Notes: generated by a model not told the origin, from the letters alone. Positions 1 through 6,005 are shown, counted from the stretch's first letter. The stretch: DNA of 9,346 nt from Bacteroidota bacterium (GCA_021793635.1 JAJYSI010000098.1:1-9346), one strand, 5' to 3'. Program-made: numbers and translations.

Positions 1-1070
1 ATCAATTTTATGGTAACACAACTTACGATGGGGTCTCTGAAACAGGAAGCTATCTAAGTGCCCAATTTACTTGGTGGGGTCAGTATCCTGCTAATCCTTC
101 TAAGTTTTACGTTGATGGCACCTCTTATATTGTAAATAATTACCAGGAAACATTCCCCGGAGATTGCCCGATTAACGGGTCTTTAGCTCCGGCTAATCAA
201 GCCCAAAAGACAAATGTAATTGCAAGCAATATAAGTACGGTTACTAACACCGGAAATTCACTTGACAGCGCTTCTTCTTTGATCCGGCAAGCGATAGATG
301 ATAAATTCAACGGCAACTATAAAGGCGCTTCTCTATTGTGCCGTAATGTATTGAATGATGATAAGGCTGCACATTATCATAAGCAGGCATTAGTAACGCT
401 GTTCAATATTTTCCAGGAATCAAAAGATTCAACAGTTGTAAGTGACTTAAATAAGTATGCATCATTGGATAATGATTTGGGAATTACAGCAAAAGAATTG
501 CTTGCATCGGCTTACGAAGGCGTAGGGAAAATAGCAGATGCAAAGAAGACGGCAGAGAATCTTAAAGAATCACATCCAAACTCAGAAGCAGAAAAGCAGG
601 CATTATTTATCTTAACCTCTTTAAGCGCTTATGACACCGCTTACAATGCTACATCTTCAGCAGCATTAAATGAGTTAGTTCAAAAGTATGGTTCATCGAT
701 TGATGCAGGTATAATAGCATCTTTGGGTGTTTCGGTAAACGGCAATCTCCCTAAGGCTTCCAATCAGTTAGCTGAACAAGCCACTAAAACAAATGACAAA
801 GATACGACGCTGAAATTTGAGCTTGGGAATTATCCCAATCCATTTAATCCTGCAACAATAATTAGTTACCAACTTCCAAAGGAAGGAATAGTAATAATAA
901 AAATATTTGATGCACTCGGCAGAGAAGTAAAAACACTCGTTAACGAGTTAAAATCTCAAGGCAGATATTCTGTAAGTTTTGATGCCTCACAACTTGCAAG
1001 CGGAGTTTACTTCTATCAATTAAGAACCGGTAATTTTATTTCAACAAAAAAAATGATACTGATGAAGTGA
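1..1070 (+). CDS. T9SS-secreted protein, C-terminal part (partial at left edge)
   Basis: The frame is open from base 3 to the TGA at 1068-1070, so this is the 3' end of a larger gene; the TTG at 279 is internal, not the start. The first 50 or so codons include 'AQFTWWGQYP ... KFYVDGTSYIVNNY', which resembles the NNWWG-type turn that ends right-handed parallel beta-helix domains in Ignavibacteria surface proteins (recalled resemblance). A helix-rich stretch follows (about 280-740, 'DDKFNGNYKGASLLCRNVL', 'AKELLASAYEGVGKIADAKK'), resembling TPR-like helical pairs. From about 813 the C-terminus is a T9SS type A sorting domain: NYPNPFNPATIISYQLP, a KIFDALGREVKTLV strand, SGVYFYQL, and a basic KKMILMK end. 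Such domains direct export across the outer membrane and are usually cleaved. The substrate or ligand of the passenger cannot be seen. Secretion by T9SS is well supported; the beta-helix call is moderate. Confidence 0.9.
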   Translation, partial: QFYGNTTYDGVSETGSYLSAQFTWWGQYPANPSKFYVDGTSYIVNNYQETFPGDCPINGSLAPANQAQKTNVIASNISTVTNTGNSLDSASSLIRQAIDDKFNGNYKGASLLCRNVLNDDKAAHYHKQALVTLFNIFQESKDSTVVSDLNKYASLDNDLGITAKELLASAYEGVGKIADAKKTAENLKESHPNSEAEKQALFILTSLSAYDTAYNATSSAALNELVQKYGSSIDAGIIASLGVSVNGNLPKASNQLAEQATKTNDKDTTLKFELGNYPNPFNPATIISYQLPKEGIVIIKIFDALGREVKTLVNELKSQGRYSVSFDASQLASGVYFYQLRTGNFISTKKMILMK

Positions 1071-1154
1071 GCGCCAAGACAAGCTATATTGTATCTATTC
1101 GGTTAGTACTCACAATGTCTGAATAACGTTGCGCTCTTGTTCCACTCTACAACC

Positions 1155-1215
1155 TTTTTTGTGAAACGTAAAATTCGATCGCATAGGTGTAGAACGAAAG
1201 ACGGTTCACAAAAAA
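1155..1215. repeat. Long interrupted inverted repeat
   Basis: TTTTTTGTGAA at 1155-1165 is perfectly complementary to TTCACAAAAAA at 1205-1215. After one A/G mismatch the arms continue with CGT (1167-1169) against ACG (1201-1203), giving 14 pairs out of 15 around a 31-base loop. A smaller TTCG/CGAA pairing (1174-1177 with 1195-1198) is possible inside the loop. The element sits immediately before the terminator hairpin and could be part of the 3' untranslated structure of the secreted-protein mRNA or the remains of a small inverted-repeat element. Confidence 0.6.
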
Positions 1216-1258
1216 TTAAACCCAACCCCGCGAAATATCAGGGTTGGGTTTTTAATTT
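1214..1258. terminator. Rho-independent terminator, probably bidirectional
   Basis: AAACCCAACCC (1218-1228) and GGGTTGGGTTT (1241-1251) form a perfect 11-bp stem around a 12-base loop. On the + strand the stem is followed by TTAATTTTA, and on the - strand by a T-rich tract, the complement of 1208-1217. Placed between convergent genes, it could end transcripts from both the secreted-protein gene and the histidine-kinase gene, although it lies over 200 bases past the kinase stop. Confidence 0.8.
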
Positions 1259-1390
1259 TACCTGTTACTAATTTTTCTATTCTAATTCGCGGTCTAATTT
1301 TACGGAGTAATAATCATAGTATTGCCGTTTAATTCTTTGTTTTTTATGTCAAGATATTTTTATGATAAATTTCGTTGCGTTTCATTCAAA

Positions 1391-1412
1391 ACCTGTCTGC
1401 CGATAGGCAGGT
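1391..1412. repeat. GC-rich palindrome of the CCTGCC/GGCAGG type
   Basis: ACCTGTCTGC pairs with the following GATAGGCAGGT to give a nine-pair stem (seven Watson-Crick pairs and two G-T wobbles) around a four-base CCGA centre. It shares its GGCAGG arm with the palindromes near 1438-1460, 3271-3300 and 5892-5903, so it is read as one copy of a dispersed intergenic repeat. Confidence 0.6.
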
Positions 1413-1437
1413 TCAACATTCATAATTCAAAATTGCG

Positions 1438-1460
1438 GCCTGCCTGTCCGGTAGGCAGGC
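1438..1460. repeat. GC-rich palindrome next to the kinase stop codon
   Basis: GCCTGCCTG (1438-1446) pairs with TAGGCAGGC (1452-1460), including one wobble pair, around a TCCGG loop. It lies nine bases past the stop codon of the leftward histidine-kinase gene. It could act as a 3' mRNA hairpin, but it lacks a following T-run and belongs to the same palindrome family as the other intergenic copies here. Confidence 0.65.
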
Positions 1461-1468
1461 TTGCCGCG

Positions 1469-2686
1469 CTATGCTTTACTATTTGTCGATTTTTGGGGTA
1501 ATGTAAAATAGAACAGACTTCCTTTTCCTATTTCACTTTCAACTCCTGCCTCGCCTCCGAGCTTATCAATAATTCTTTTTACTATTGAAAGACCCAAACC
1601 ATTGCCTTGTGCCCGAAATTCGTGCAGGCGTGTAAAGCTCGTAAATAACAGCCCTATTTGTTCTTTTGTTAGTCCGTGACCGTTATCCCGCACCCAATAT
1701 CGGGTGCTCTCAGCACTTTCATCTGAACCGAGTTCTATTCGCGGAGGAGTCCCTCCGTATTTAATAGCATTGCTTATATAGTTGCTCCAAACCTCTTCAA
1801 TCCACGGTGCATAACTGATGCACGCCAGCCAATTATCGGGGATAATGATTTCGGCTTTAGAAAGTTTAATTTCATTACCTAAGCGGCTAATAACGTTCGA
1901 AACAATGATTCCCATATCCAACTTATTAACGGTCACTTCTTCCATCTTGCGAACGCTTGCAAGCAAAAGCAGCTCGTTGATAATACTTGTCATTTTTAAA
2001 GCGCTCCATGAAACGAGATTAAGCATCTCGTTAATTTCGCTGAAGGTCATCTCCTTAAAGCTCTCTTGAAGTTGTTGAATAGCGCCGTAGACAACGTTCA
2101 CCGGGTTCTTTAAATCATGCGCAACTGTATGAGCAAAAGCATCAAGTTCTTCATTGCTTGCTTCCAGTTCGGCGGTATATTTGCGAAGCGCTTCTTCGTT
2201 TTGTTTTCGTTCGGTAATATCCAGAAATGATCCGACAAAGCTTTCCGGCTTGTCATCTATATCATATTGAACTTGCCCGATTGATTGAACATATCGAATT
2301 GAACCATCAGGCCTTATAATTCGCTTTTCAACATCATATTTTTTCCCTGTGTCGATTGCGGTGGAGGCTAACTCAGCCGCTCTCTGCCTATCATCGGGAT
2401 GAGTAATTCTAAATATATCTTCGATAGTTGGCTTAAAAGAATCCGGCTCAAAGCCGCAAATCCGGAAGAGTTCATCAGACCATACTGATTCCCGGGTAGC
2501 AATATTCATTTTCCAGCTTCCGAAGTGTGCCATCTCTTCGGCTTTTGACATTCGTGCCTGACTATCTATCACAGCTCTTTCGGCTCTTCTTTTTTCTTTG
2601 TCTACCGTTTCAAGCTCTGAAAGCCGTTTATATAATCCGTCAAGCTCTTTTGCTAATTCTTCTGCTGAATCTATTCTTTTATCCAT
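1469..2686 (-). CDS. Soluble PAS-domain sensor histidine kinase
   Basis: This 405-residue protein has the classic kinase order. A charged coiled coil (about 1-50) leads into one PAS domain of the PAS_3 type with a PAC tail (about 51-165, ending 'GSFLDITERKQNEE'). A HisKA dimerisation segment follows, with the H-box AFAHTVAHDLKNP giving phospho-acceptor His190. The C-terminal HATPase domain shows an N-box around Asn306 (NYISNAIKY), a G1 box DNGHG at 334-338, an F-box near LFTSFTRL and a G2 box GNGLGL at 361-366. All residues needed for autophosphorylation appear present. I see no signal peptide or membrane segment, so it should sense a cytoplasmic cue or bind one in the PAS pocket; the ligand is unknown. 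No response regulator is adjacent, so it is an orphan within this window. The ATG at 2686 is used; no clear Shine-Dalgarno precedes it. Confidence 0.93.
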   Translation of the reverse strand: MDKRIDSAEELAKELDGLYKRLSELETVDKEKRRAERAVIDSQARMSKAEEMAHFGSWKMNIATRESVWSDELFRICGFEPDSFKPTIEDIFRITHPDDRQRAAELASTAIDTGKKYDVEKRIIRPDGSIRYVQSIGQVQYDIDDKPESFVGSFLDITERKQNEEALRKYTAELEASNEELDAFAHTVAHDLKNPVNVVYGAIQQLQESFKEMTFSEINEMLNLVSWSALKMTSIINELLLLASVRKMEEVTVNKLDMGIIVSNVISRLGNEIKLSKAEIIIPDNWLACISYAPWIEEVWSNYISNAIKYGGTPPRIELGSDESAESTRYWVRDNGHGLTKEQIGLLFTSFTRLHEFRAQGNGLGLSIVKRIIDKLGGEAGVESEIGKGSLFYFTLPQKSTNSKA

Positions 2687-2744
2687 TTTTTAACAAAACG
2701 TTTTTATCTTTACACCTAAATTAATAAAAACTTTAAGGATTAAA
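2687..2744. promoter_or_regulatory. Short divergent promoter region, kinase and AlaX-like gene
   Basis: Only 58 bases separate the divergent start codons, so both promoters must lie here or inside the opposite gene. An AT-rich block (TAAATTAATAAAAA) and a ten-base palindrome AAAACGTTTT (2695-2704) are visible. On the AlaX side AAGGA (2735-2739) is a good ribosome-binding site five bases before the ATG; the kinase side has no comparable site. I cannot assign -35/-10 boxes with confidence. Confidence 0.4.
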
Positions 2745-3188
2745 ATGGAAGAAAAAAAACAGCGCGACCCAAGGATGCACTCCGCCGAACATATTTTAAA
2801 TCAAACTATGGTCAGAATATTTAACCGCGGTCGCTCATTTAGCGCTCATATTGAAAAGAAAAAATCTAAATGCGATTATTATTTTGATAGAAATTTAACT
2901 GAACTTGAAACTATTGAAATTGAGAAAAAAATAAATGAAGTAATTGAGTCCGATATGGTTGTGATAGAAGAATTCTTAGAAAGAGTAGAAGCGTCAAAAT
3001 ATTTTCTGCTTGAAAAATTGCCTGAAGAGGTAGGCGATAAAATTAGAATAATTAAGATAGGCGACTATGACGCTTGCCCATGCAGCGGTATTCATGTTAA
3101 GTCCACTAAGGAAATCGGGAAGTTCAAATTTCTTTCTTCAAGTTTTGAGAATGGAGTGTTGCGTTTAAGATTTAAGCTTGATAATTAA
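2745..3188 (+). CDS. AlaX-like alanyl-tRNA editing domain protein (free-standing)
   Basis: At 147 residues this is about the size of the shortest free-standing AlaX proteins. Those hydrolyse mischarged Ser- or Gly-tRNA(Ala) in the cytoplasm, as a proofreading partner of alanyl-tRNA synthetase. The two family metal-binding motifs are present: HxxxH as His12 and His16 in HSAEHILN, and CxxxH as Cys113 and His117 in CSGIH, followed by a V-K-x-T-x-E-I-G stretch as in AlaRS and AlaX ('CGGTHV..T.EIG'). The usual GGT is replaced by SGI, and there is an extra Cys at 111. No synthetase, tRNA-binding or C-Ala domain is attached. AAGGA five bases before the ATG supports the start. The related editing domain of threonyl-tRNA synthetase is the main alternative. 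The fold is well supported; the tRNA specificity is inferred. Confidence 0.8.
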   Translation: MEEKKQRDPRMHSAEHILNQTMVRIFNRGRSFSAHIEKKKSKCDYYFDRNLTELETIEIEKKINEVIESDMVVIEEFLERVEASKYFLLEKLPEEVGDKIRIIKIGDYDACPCSGIHVKSTKEIGKFKFLSSSFENGVLRLRFKLDN

Positions 3189-3198
3189 CATTTGTTTC

Positions 3199-3257
3199 AT
3201 GCTGCCTTAGTAAAACTCGAGATACCTGATCCAATTCAGCATAAGAACCGGTCTCGA
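3199..3257 (+). other. Possible RNA structure in a convergent intergenic gap
   Basis: Two crossing complementary pairs are visible: ATGCTG (3199-3204) with CAGCAT (3237-3242), and TCGAGA (3217-3222) with TCTCGA (3252-3257). The second pair is extended by CC (3225-3226) against GG (3250-3251). Their order would make an H-type pseudoknot; a simple alternative is the second helix enclosing a CTGA/TCAG hairpin (3226-3229 with 3236-3239). It lies just after the AlaX-like stop codon. No known RNA family is assigned and chance is a real alternative. Confidence 0.3.
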
Positions 3258-3270
3258 ATCCGGAAAATTT

Positions 3271-3300
3271 CTACCGGCAGGTAGTTTTTCCTGCCGGTAG
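3271..3300. terminator. Perfect 11-bp hairpin between convergent genes
   Basis: CTACCGGCAGG (3271-3281) pairs perfectly with CCTGCCGGTAG (3290-3300) around an eight-base TAGTTTTT loop. It lies between the converging 3' ends of the AlaX-like gene and the S46 peptidase, 18 bases past the peptidase stop codon, where a bidirectional terminator is expected. It lacks a clean T-run on either side, and its arms match the dispersed CCTGCC/GGCAGG palindromes, so it may be a repeat copy that also terminates transcription. Confidence 0.6.
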
Positions 3301-3318
3301 ATAAATTAGAATAAGAAA

Positions 3319-5517
3319 TTATTTACTATTTGTTGATTCTTCTACCATTTTACCTGTTTTAAGTTCGTCGCTTAACCGGGTGGCTTTGTATAAATCCTTA
3401 ATTGCCTCCAGCATTCCAGCGGAATGAACTGCAACTGTCCTGTTAGTTTCTGTCGTAAAGATAAAATTACCTGGTAGGCTTTCAATGTTTCCATCAAATG
3501 CTAGTCCCACAATCTGTGCTTTTTCATTAATTACCGGGCTTCCGGAATTACCACCGATTATATCATTCGTTGAAACAAAGTCCATAGGTGTTTCAAGTTT
3601 GAAGTCTGCCGGAGGATTTTGCCATTCTTTAGGTAGTTCATAAGGATATTTTTTATCGAATGAATAATATCTGTTATATAAACCATAGAATGTAGTGAAG
3701 GGAGGAGCAATTGTTCCATTGTATGGATAGCCTTTTACAACTCCATCTGAAATTCTTAAAGTAAATGTAGCATCAGGCGGAATAGAGGTTCCGTAAACAT
3801 CAAACAATGCTTTGCCGAGTTCCTGTGAATAAGTCGACTCATCTGATGTTACGGTATTAATTCTTTTCGTTAGTTCGTCTCTTGTATCCTTTGAGTGAAC
3901 AATAAAATAAATAAAAGGATCTGAAGAGTTAAGAATTGCATCGGCGCCTTGTTTAGCAATTTCCTTAAATTTACTTGAGCTGGTAAGGATGGAATTGCCA
4001 AGCATATAGTCTACTGCTTCGTAGCCTCTTCTTCCTGCTGTCATCTCTTTGACATTTACATCGCTTGTGCCTAAGTATCTAATCATTCTGTCAATCTGGT
4101 CTTTAAGCATTTCTCTGTCCATTGCCGTGTCCATTTCTGCCGGGACAATTTCATTTATTGTTGAATCAAGTTCTGCTCCCTTATACTGCTCGGATCTTTT
4201 ATCTTCAGGTAGCTTCATCTCATTGGCAAGTTTAACAGCCTGCTCGGCAATAATAAAATATTTTGAACTTAAGAAAGGATTAAGAGATAGGGCAAAAAAC
4301 TTATCGGAAATTTTTCTTAAATCATTTTGCGTACCGGCAATCTTATTCCAAAGGTCGCCGTATTTTGCTTCCAGCTTTGGATTAGAATGGACGGCTTCCT
4401 TAAAATTCTTTTCAAAATCAATTTTCTTTTGCATTAAAATTGGATCGCGTAAACCCTTAAGCATACCGGTATAGGCTTTTTGAGAGTTAGAGAATCCGAA
4501 TAGCCTATTTTGAAGTTCAGCTTTTCTTTCGGGATGTTCTTCAATGACTTTTGAGTATACATTGATAAGTTCGTCAAGCAAATCCAAAGTGCGCGGATAT
4601 TGAATATCTCTCATATATTCTAGCTGAGAAACAGTCTTTAGACGATCAGTATGACCTGGATTTCCAACAACAAAAACAGGCTCGCCAGGTTCTGCGCCCT
4701 GTGGGCTCCAATGGAAATAATGTTCAGTTTTTAATGGTTTGCCGTTTTCGTAAACTCTAAAGAAGTTACAATCTAAATCATAACGCGGATAGGTGAAGTT
4801 ATCATTATCTCCTCCAAAATATCCTAAAGAAGCTTCTGGGGAAAAAACTAAGCGCACGTCGGTATATCTTTTATAACCGTAAAGTGAATACTTTCCTCCG
4901 TTAAAAAGTTTAACAACTTGAATTCTTAATTTAGTTGCTTCTCCTTCTTTCTTCTCGATTTCACTTATTGCTTTCTTCTCATTAGCAACTTTTTCTTCAG
5001 GAGTTTTACCGGAATCAATTGCTGCTTGAATATCCTGTGTGATATCTTTAATCAATACTAATTGATCAACGTACAAACCTGGGACAGGCCTTTCATCTGC
5101 TAAAGTTTTTGCATAAAATCCATTGTCAAAAAGGTCCTCGCCTTTTTTAGTAACCTCGGCAACGCTCTCTCTTCCGCAGTGATGATTGGTCATAACCAAT
5201 CCGTCTGCCGACACGAAAGATGCCGAACAATAATTTGCAAATCTTAGCGCTGACATGCGAACGTTGTCAAGCCATTTGTTTGAAGGATCAAAATTATATT
5301 CTTTCTCGAAATACGCTTTTGGAGGATAATCGAAAGTCCACATCTTACCTGTATCAAATTTACCGGCTTTTACGGTATCAAGGTTAAGCCAGCTTTCATT
5401 TCCTTGAGCTGAAATATTTTCCTTCTGCATTTGTCCTGTTGAAGAACAGCCTGCAATGAACAAGAAAATTGCAACCGCAAAGAAATTTAGAAACCTAGTG
5501 TTGTTTGTTTTTTTCAT
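3319..5517 (-). CDS. S46 family dipeptidyl-peptidase, lipoprotein, DPP7-like
   Basis: The 732-residue product is a serine dipeptidyl-peptidase of MEROPS family S46 (DPP7/DPP11, normally about 700-720 residues), which removes dipeptides from peptide N-termini in the periplasm or at the surface. A signal peptide ends in a lipobox, IAGC with Cys24 followed by SS, so the mature protein should be lipid-anchored. The chymotrypsin-like triad is intact: His113 in TNHHC, Asp249 nine residues after Asn240 in the GGDNDN block, and Ser658 in GGNSGSP. The mostly helical lid expected between the two halves of the protease fold corresponds to about 290-560. Eighteen residues after the catalytic Ser is Gly676 (AFDGN), the position that is Gly in DPP7 and Arg in acid-specific DPP11, so a hydrophobic P1 preference is inferred. 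The usual Trp after the substrate-binding Asn is Phe241. AGGA six bases upstream supports the ATG start. Confidence 0.95.
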   Translation of the reverse strand: MKKTNNTRFLNFFAVAIFLFIAGCSSTGQMQKENISAQGNESWLNLDTVKAGKFDTGKMWTFDYPPKAYFEKEYNFDPSNKWLDNVRMSALRFANYCSASFVSADGLVMTNHHCGRESVAEVTKKGEDLFDNGFYAKTLADERPVPGLYVDQLVLIKDITQDIQAAIDSGKTPEEKVANEKKAISEIEKKEGEATKLRIQVVKLFNGGKYSLYGYKRYTDVRLVFSPEASLGYFGGDNDNFTYPRYDLDCNFFRVYENGKPLKTEHYFHWSPQGAEPGEPVFVVGNPGHTDRLKTVSQLEYMRDIQYPRTLDLLDELINVYSKVIEEHPERKAELQNRLFGFSNSQKAYTGMLKGLRDPILMQKKIDFEKNFKEAVHSNPKLEAKYGDLWNKIAGTQNDLRKISDKFFALSLNPFLSSKYFIIAEQAVKLANEMKLPEDKRSEQYKGAELDSTINEIVPAEMDTAMDREMLKDQIDRMIRYLGTSDVNVKEMTAGRRGYEAVDYMLGNSILTSSSKFKEIAKQGADAILNSSDPFIYFIVHSKDTRDELTKRINTVTSDESTYSQELGKALFDVYGTSIPPDATFTLRISDGVVKGYPYNGTIAPPFTTFYGLYNRYYSFDKKYPYELPKEWQNPPADFKLETPMDFVSTNDIIGGNSGSPVINEKAQIVGLAFDGNIESLPGNFIFTTETNRTVAVHSAGMLEAIKDLYKATRLSDELKTGKMVEESTNSK

Positions 5518-5553
5518 CTGTAATCCTATAATGTTTTTAAAGATTTAATTATA
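5518..5553 (-). promoter_or_regulatory. Promoter -10 box and ribosome-binding site of the S46 gene
   Basis: Read on the - strand, a perfect TATAAT lies at 5553-5548, and AGGA at 5527-5524 stands six bases before the ATG. No good TTGACA-like -35 is found 16-19 bases further upstream. The ribosome-binding site is convincing; the promoter rests on the -10 box alone. Confidence 0.45.
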
Positions 5554-5721
5554 GCTAAACTTGTTGGTTAAAATTAAGTTTCGGGTATGAAATATCAAAG
5601 GAGGCTTTGAAGCGGAAATTGTCGACTGGTTTACAGCTAAATAGTATGGACATGAAAAATATTTATAAAGTTAAACTAAATATGGTGAGAAAAATAAAAT
5701 CTTTTATTTGACCGGGCAATT

Positions 5722-5871
5722 ATGCCGTCAAAAAATAAAACCGCCCATCATATTTTTGTATATGATACAAATCCCGCTGAACTTGGTGAACAAGAAATTA
5801 TTCGAGGTTTTCAGATACTAATTCACCTTACGCAGAAACAACTCTTTGAAGGTGGAAGAAATCCCTCATAA
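5722..5871 (+). CDS. Possible small ORF, 49 residues, unrecognised
   Basis: The frame runs from an ATG at 5722 to TAA at 5869-5871 and reads MPSKNKTAHHIFVYDTN, then an acidic to amphipathic stretch (AELGEQEIIRGFQILIHLTQ) and a tail EGGRNPS. Codon choice (GAA, CTT, ATT, CAA) is like the neighbouring genes and the sequence has a plausible amphipathic helix. No family is recognised. No clear ribosome-binding site precedes the ATG, and the last codons lie in the GGAAGAAATCCC repeat shared with 5977-5988. The frame may therefore be a gene fragment truncated by the repeat, or simply chance. Confidence 0.3.
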   Translation: MPSKNKTAHHIFVYDTNPAELGEQEIIRGFQILIHLTQKQLFEGGRNPS

Positions 5872-5891
5872 AAGTCTGTCATTTCGACGAC

Positions 5892-5903
5892 CCTGCCGGC
5901 AGG
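5892..5903. repeat. Perfect 12-bp palindrome CCTGCCGGCAGG
   Basis: This is the cleanest copy of the palindrome family also seen at 1391-1412, 1438-1460 and 3271-3300. It sits inside the compound repeat, eight bases after GTCATTTCGA. Confidence 0.75.
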
Positions 5904-5919
5904 CGTTAGGGAGTGCTCG

Positions 5920-5951
5920 CCCCGTTTGCCCCGTTTGCGGGGTTTGCGGGG
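5920..5951. repeat. Nine-base tandem units forming a nested hairpin
   Basis: Two CCCCGTTTG units (5920-5937) are followed directly by a CGGGGTTTG unit and a final CGGGG (5938-5951). The CCCCG and CGGGG blocks pair as two 5-bp stems (5929-5933 with 5938-5942, and 5920-5924 with 5947-5951), separated by a symmetric TTTG/TTTG internal loop and closed by a TTTG tetraloop. In one forward frame it reads as PFA/GFA repeats, but no gene is supported there. Confidence 0.75.
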
Positions 5952-6005
5952 TTTGCCGGTGCCTGTCCCGTATGCGGGAAGAAATCCCCTGTACAAGCTA
6001 ATTCC

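Larger units (their letters stand above)
1071..1468. other. Non-coding gap between convergent genes
   Basis: This 398-base gap separates the secreted-protein gene (+) from the histidine-kinase gene (-), whose 3' ends face each other. It contains a long interrupted inverted repeat (1155-1215), a terminator hairpin (1218-1251) and two GC-rich palindromes (1391-1412 and 1438-1460). The rest, about 1260-1390, is AT-rich, and I see no ORF with coding character, tRNA or other RNA gene in it. Confidence 0.7.
5854..5999. repeat. Compound intergenic repeat element with direct-repeat ends
   Basis: GGAAGAAATCCC occurs at 5854-5865 and again at 5977-5988, 123 bases apart. Each copy is followed by a similar tail (CTCATAAAAG and CTGTACAAG). 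Between them lie CTGTCATTTCGACGA, the palindrome CCTGCCGGCAGG (5892-5903), a nested GC-rich hairpin (5920-5951) and a small TCCCG/CGGGA hairpin (5966-5970 with 5975-5979). From memory, strings like GTCATTTCGA ... GAAATC ... TGTACAAG recur between genes in Bacteroidota and Chlorobi-group genomes. This is therefore read as a dispersed intergenic repeat, not a gene. Confidence 0.6.

Noticed and set aside
279..1070. Complete gene starting at TTG 279
   Set aside because: The same frame is open upstream to the window edge with protein-like sequence, so the TTG is internal and the gene is partial.
1391..1460. Insertion sequence ends
   Set aside because: The two palindromes are 25 bases apart with no transposase or target duplication between them; they fit the dispersed intergenic palindrome family better.
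3216..3257. TPP riboswitch, suggested by GAGATACCTGATC
   Set aside because: The 5' half of the TPP core (GGGGTGC and CTGAGA helices) is missing, and it lies between convergent gene ends, not upstream of a thiamine gene.
4049..4474. Forward 141-codon ORF inside the S46 gene
   Set aside because: It is antisense to a well-supported peptidase gene, with composition typical of a complementary-strand shadow.
5607..5711. Short forward frame after AAAGGAGG (34 residues from TTG)
   Set aside because: The TTG is only two bases from AAAGGAGG, later starts are too far or give about 21 residues, and no family resemblance is seen.
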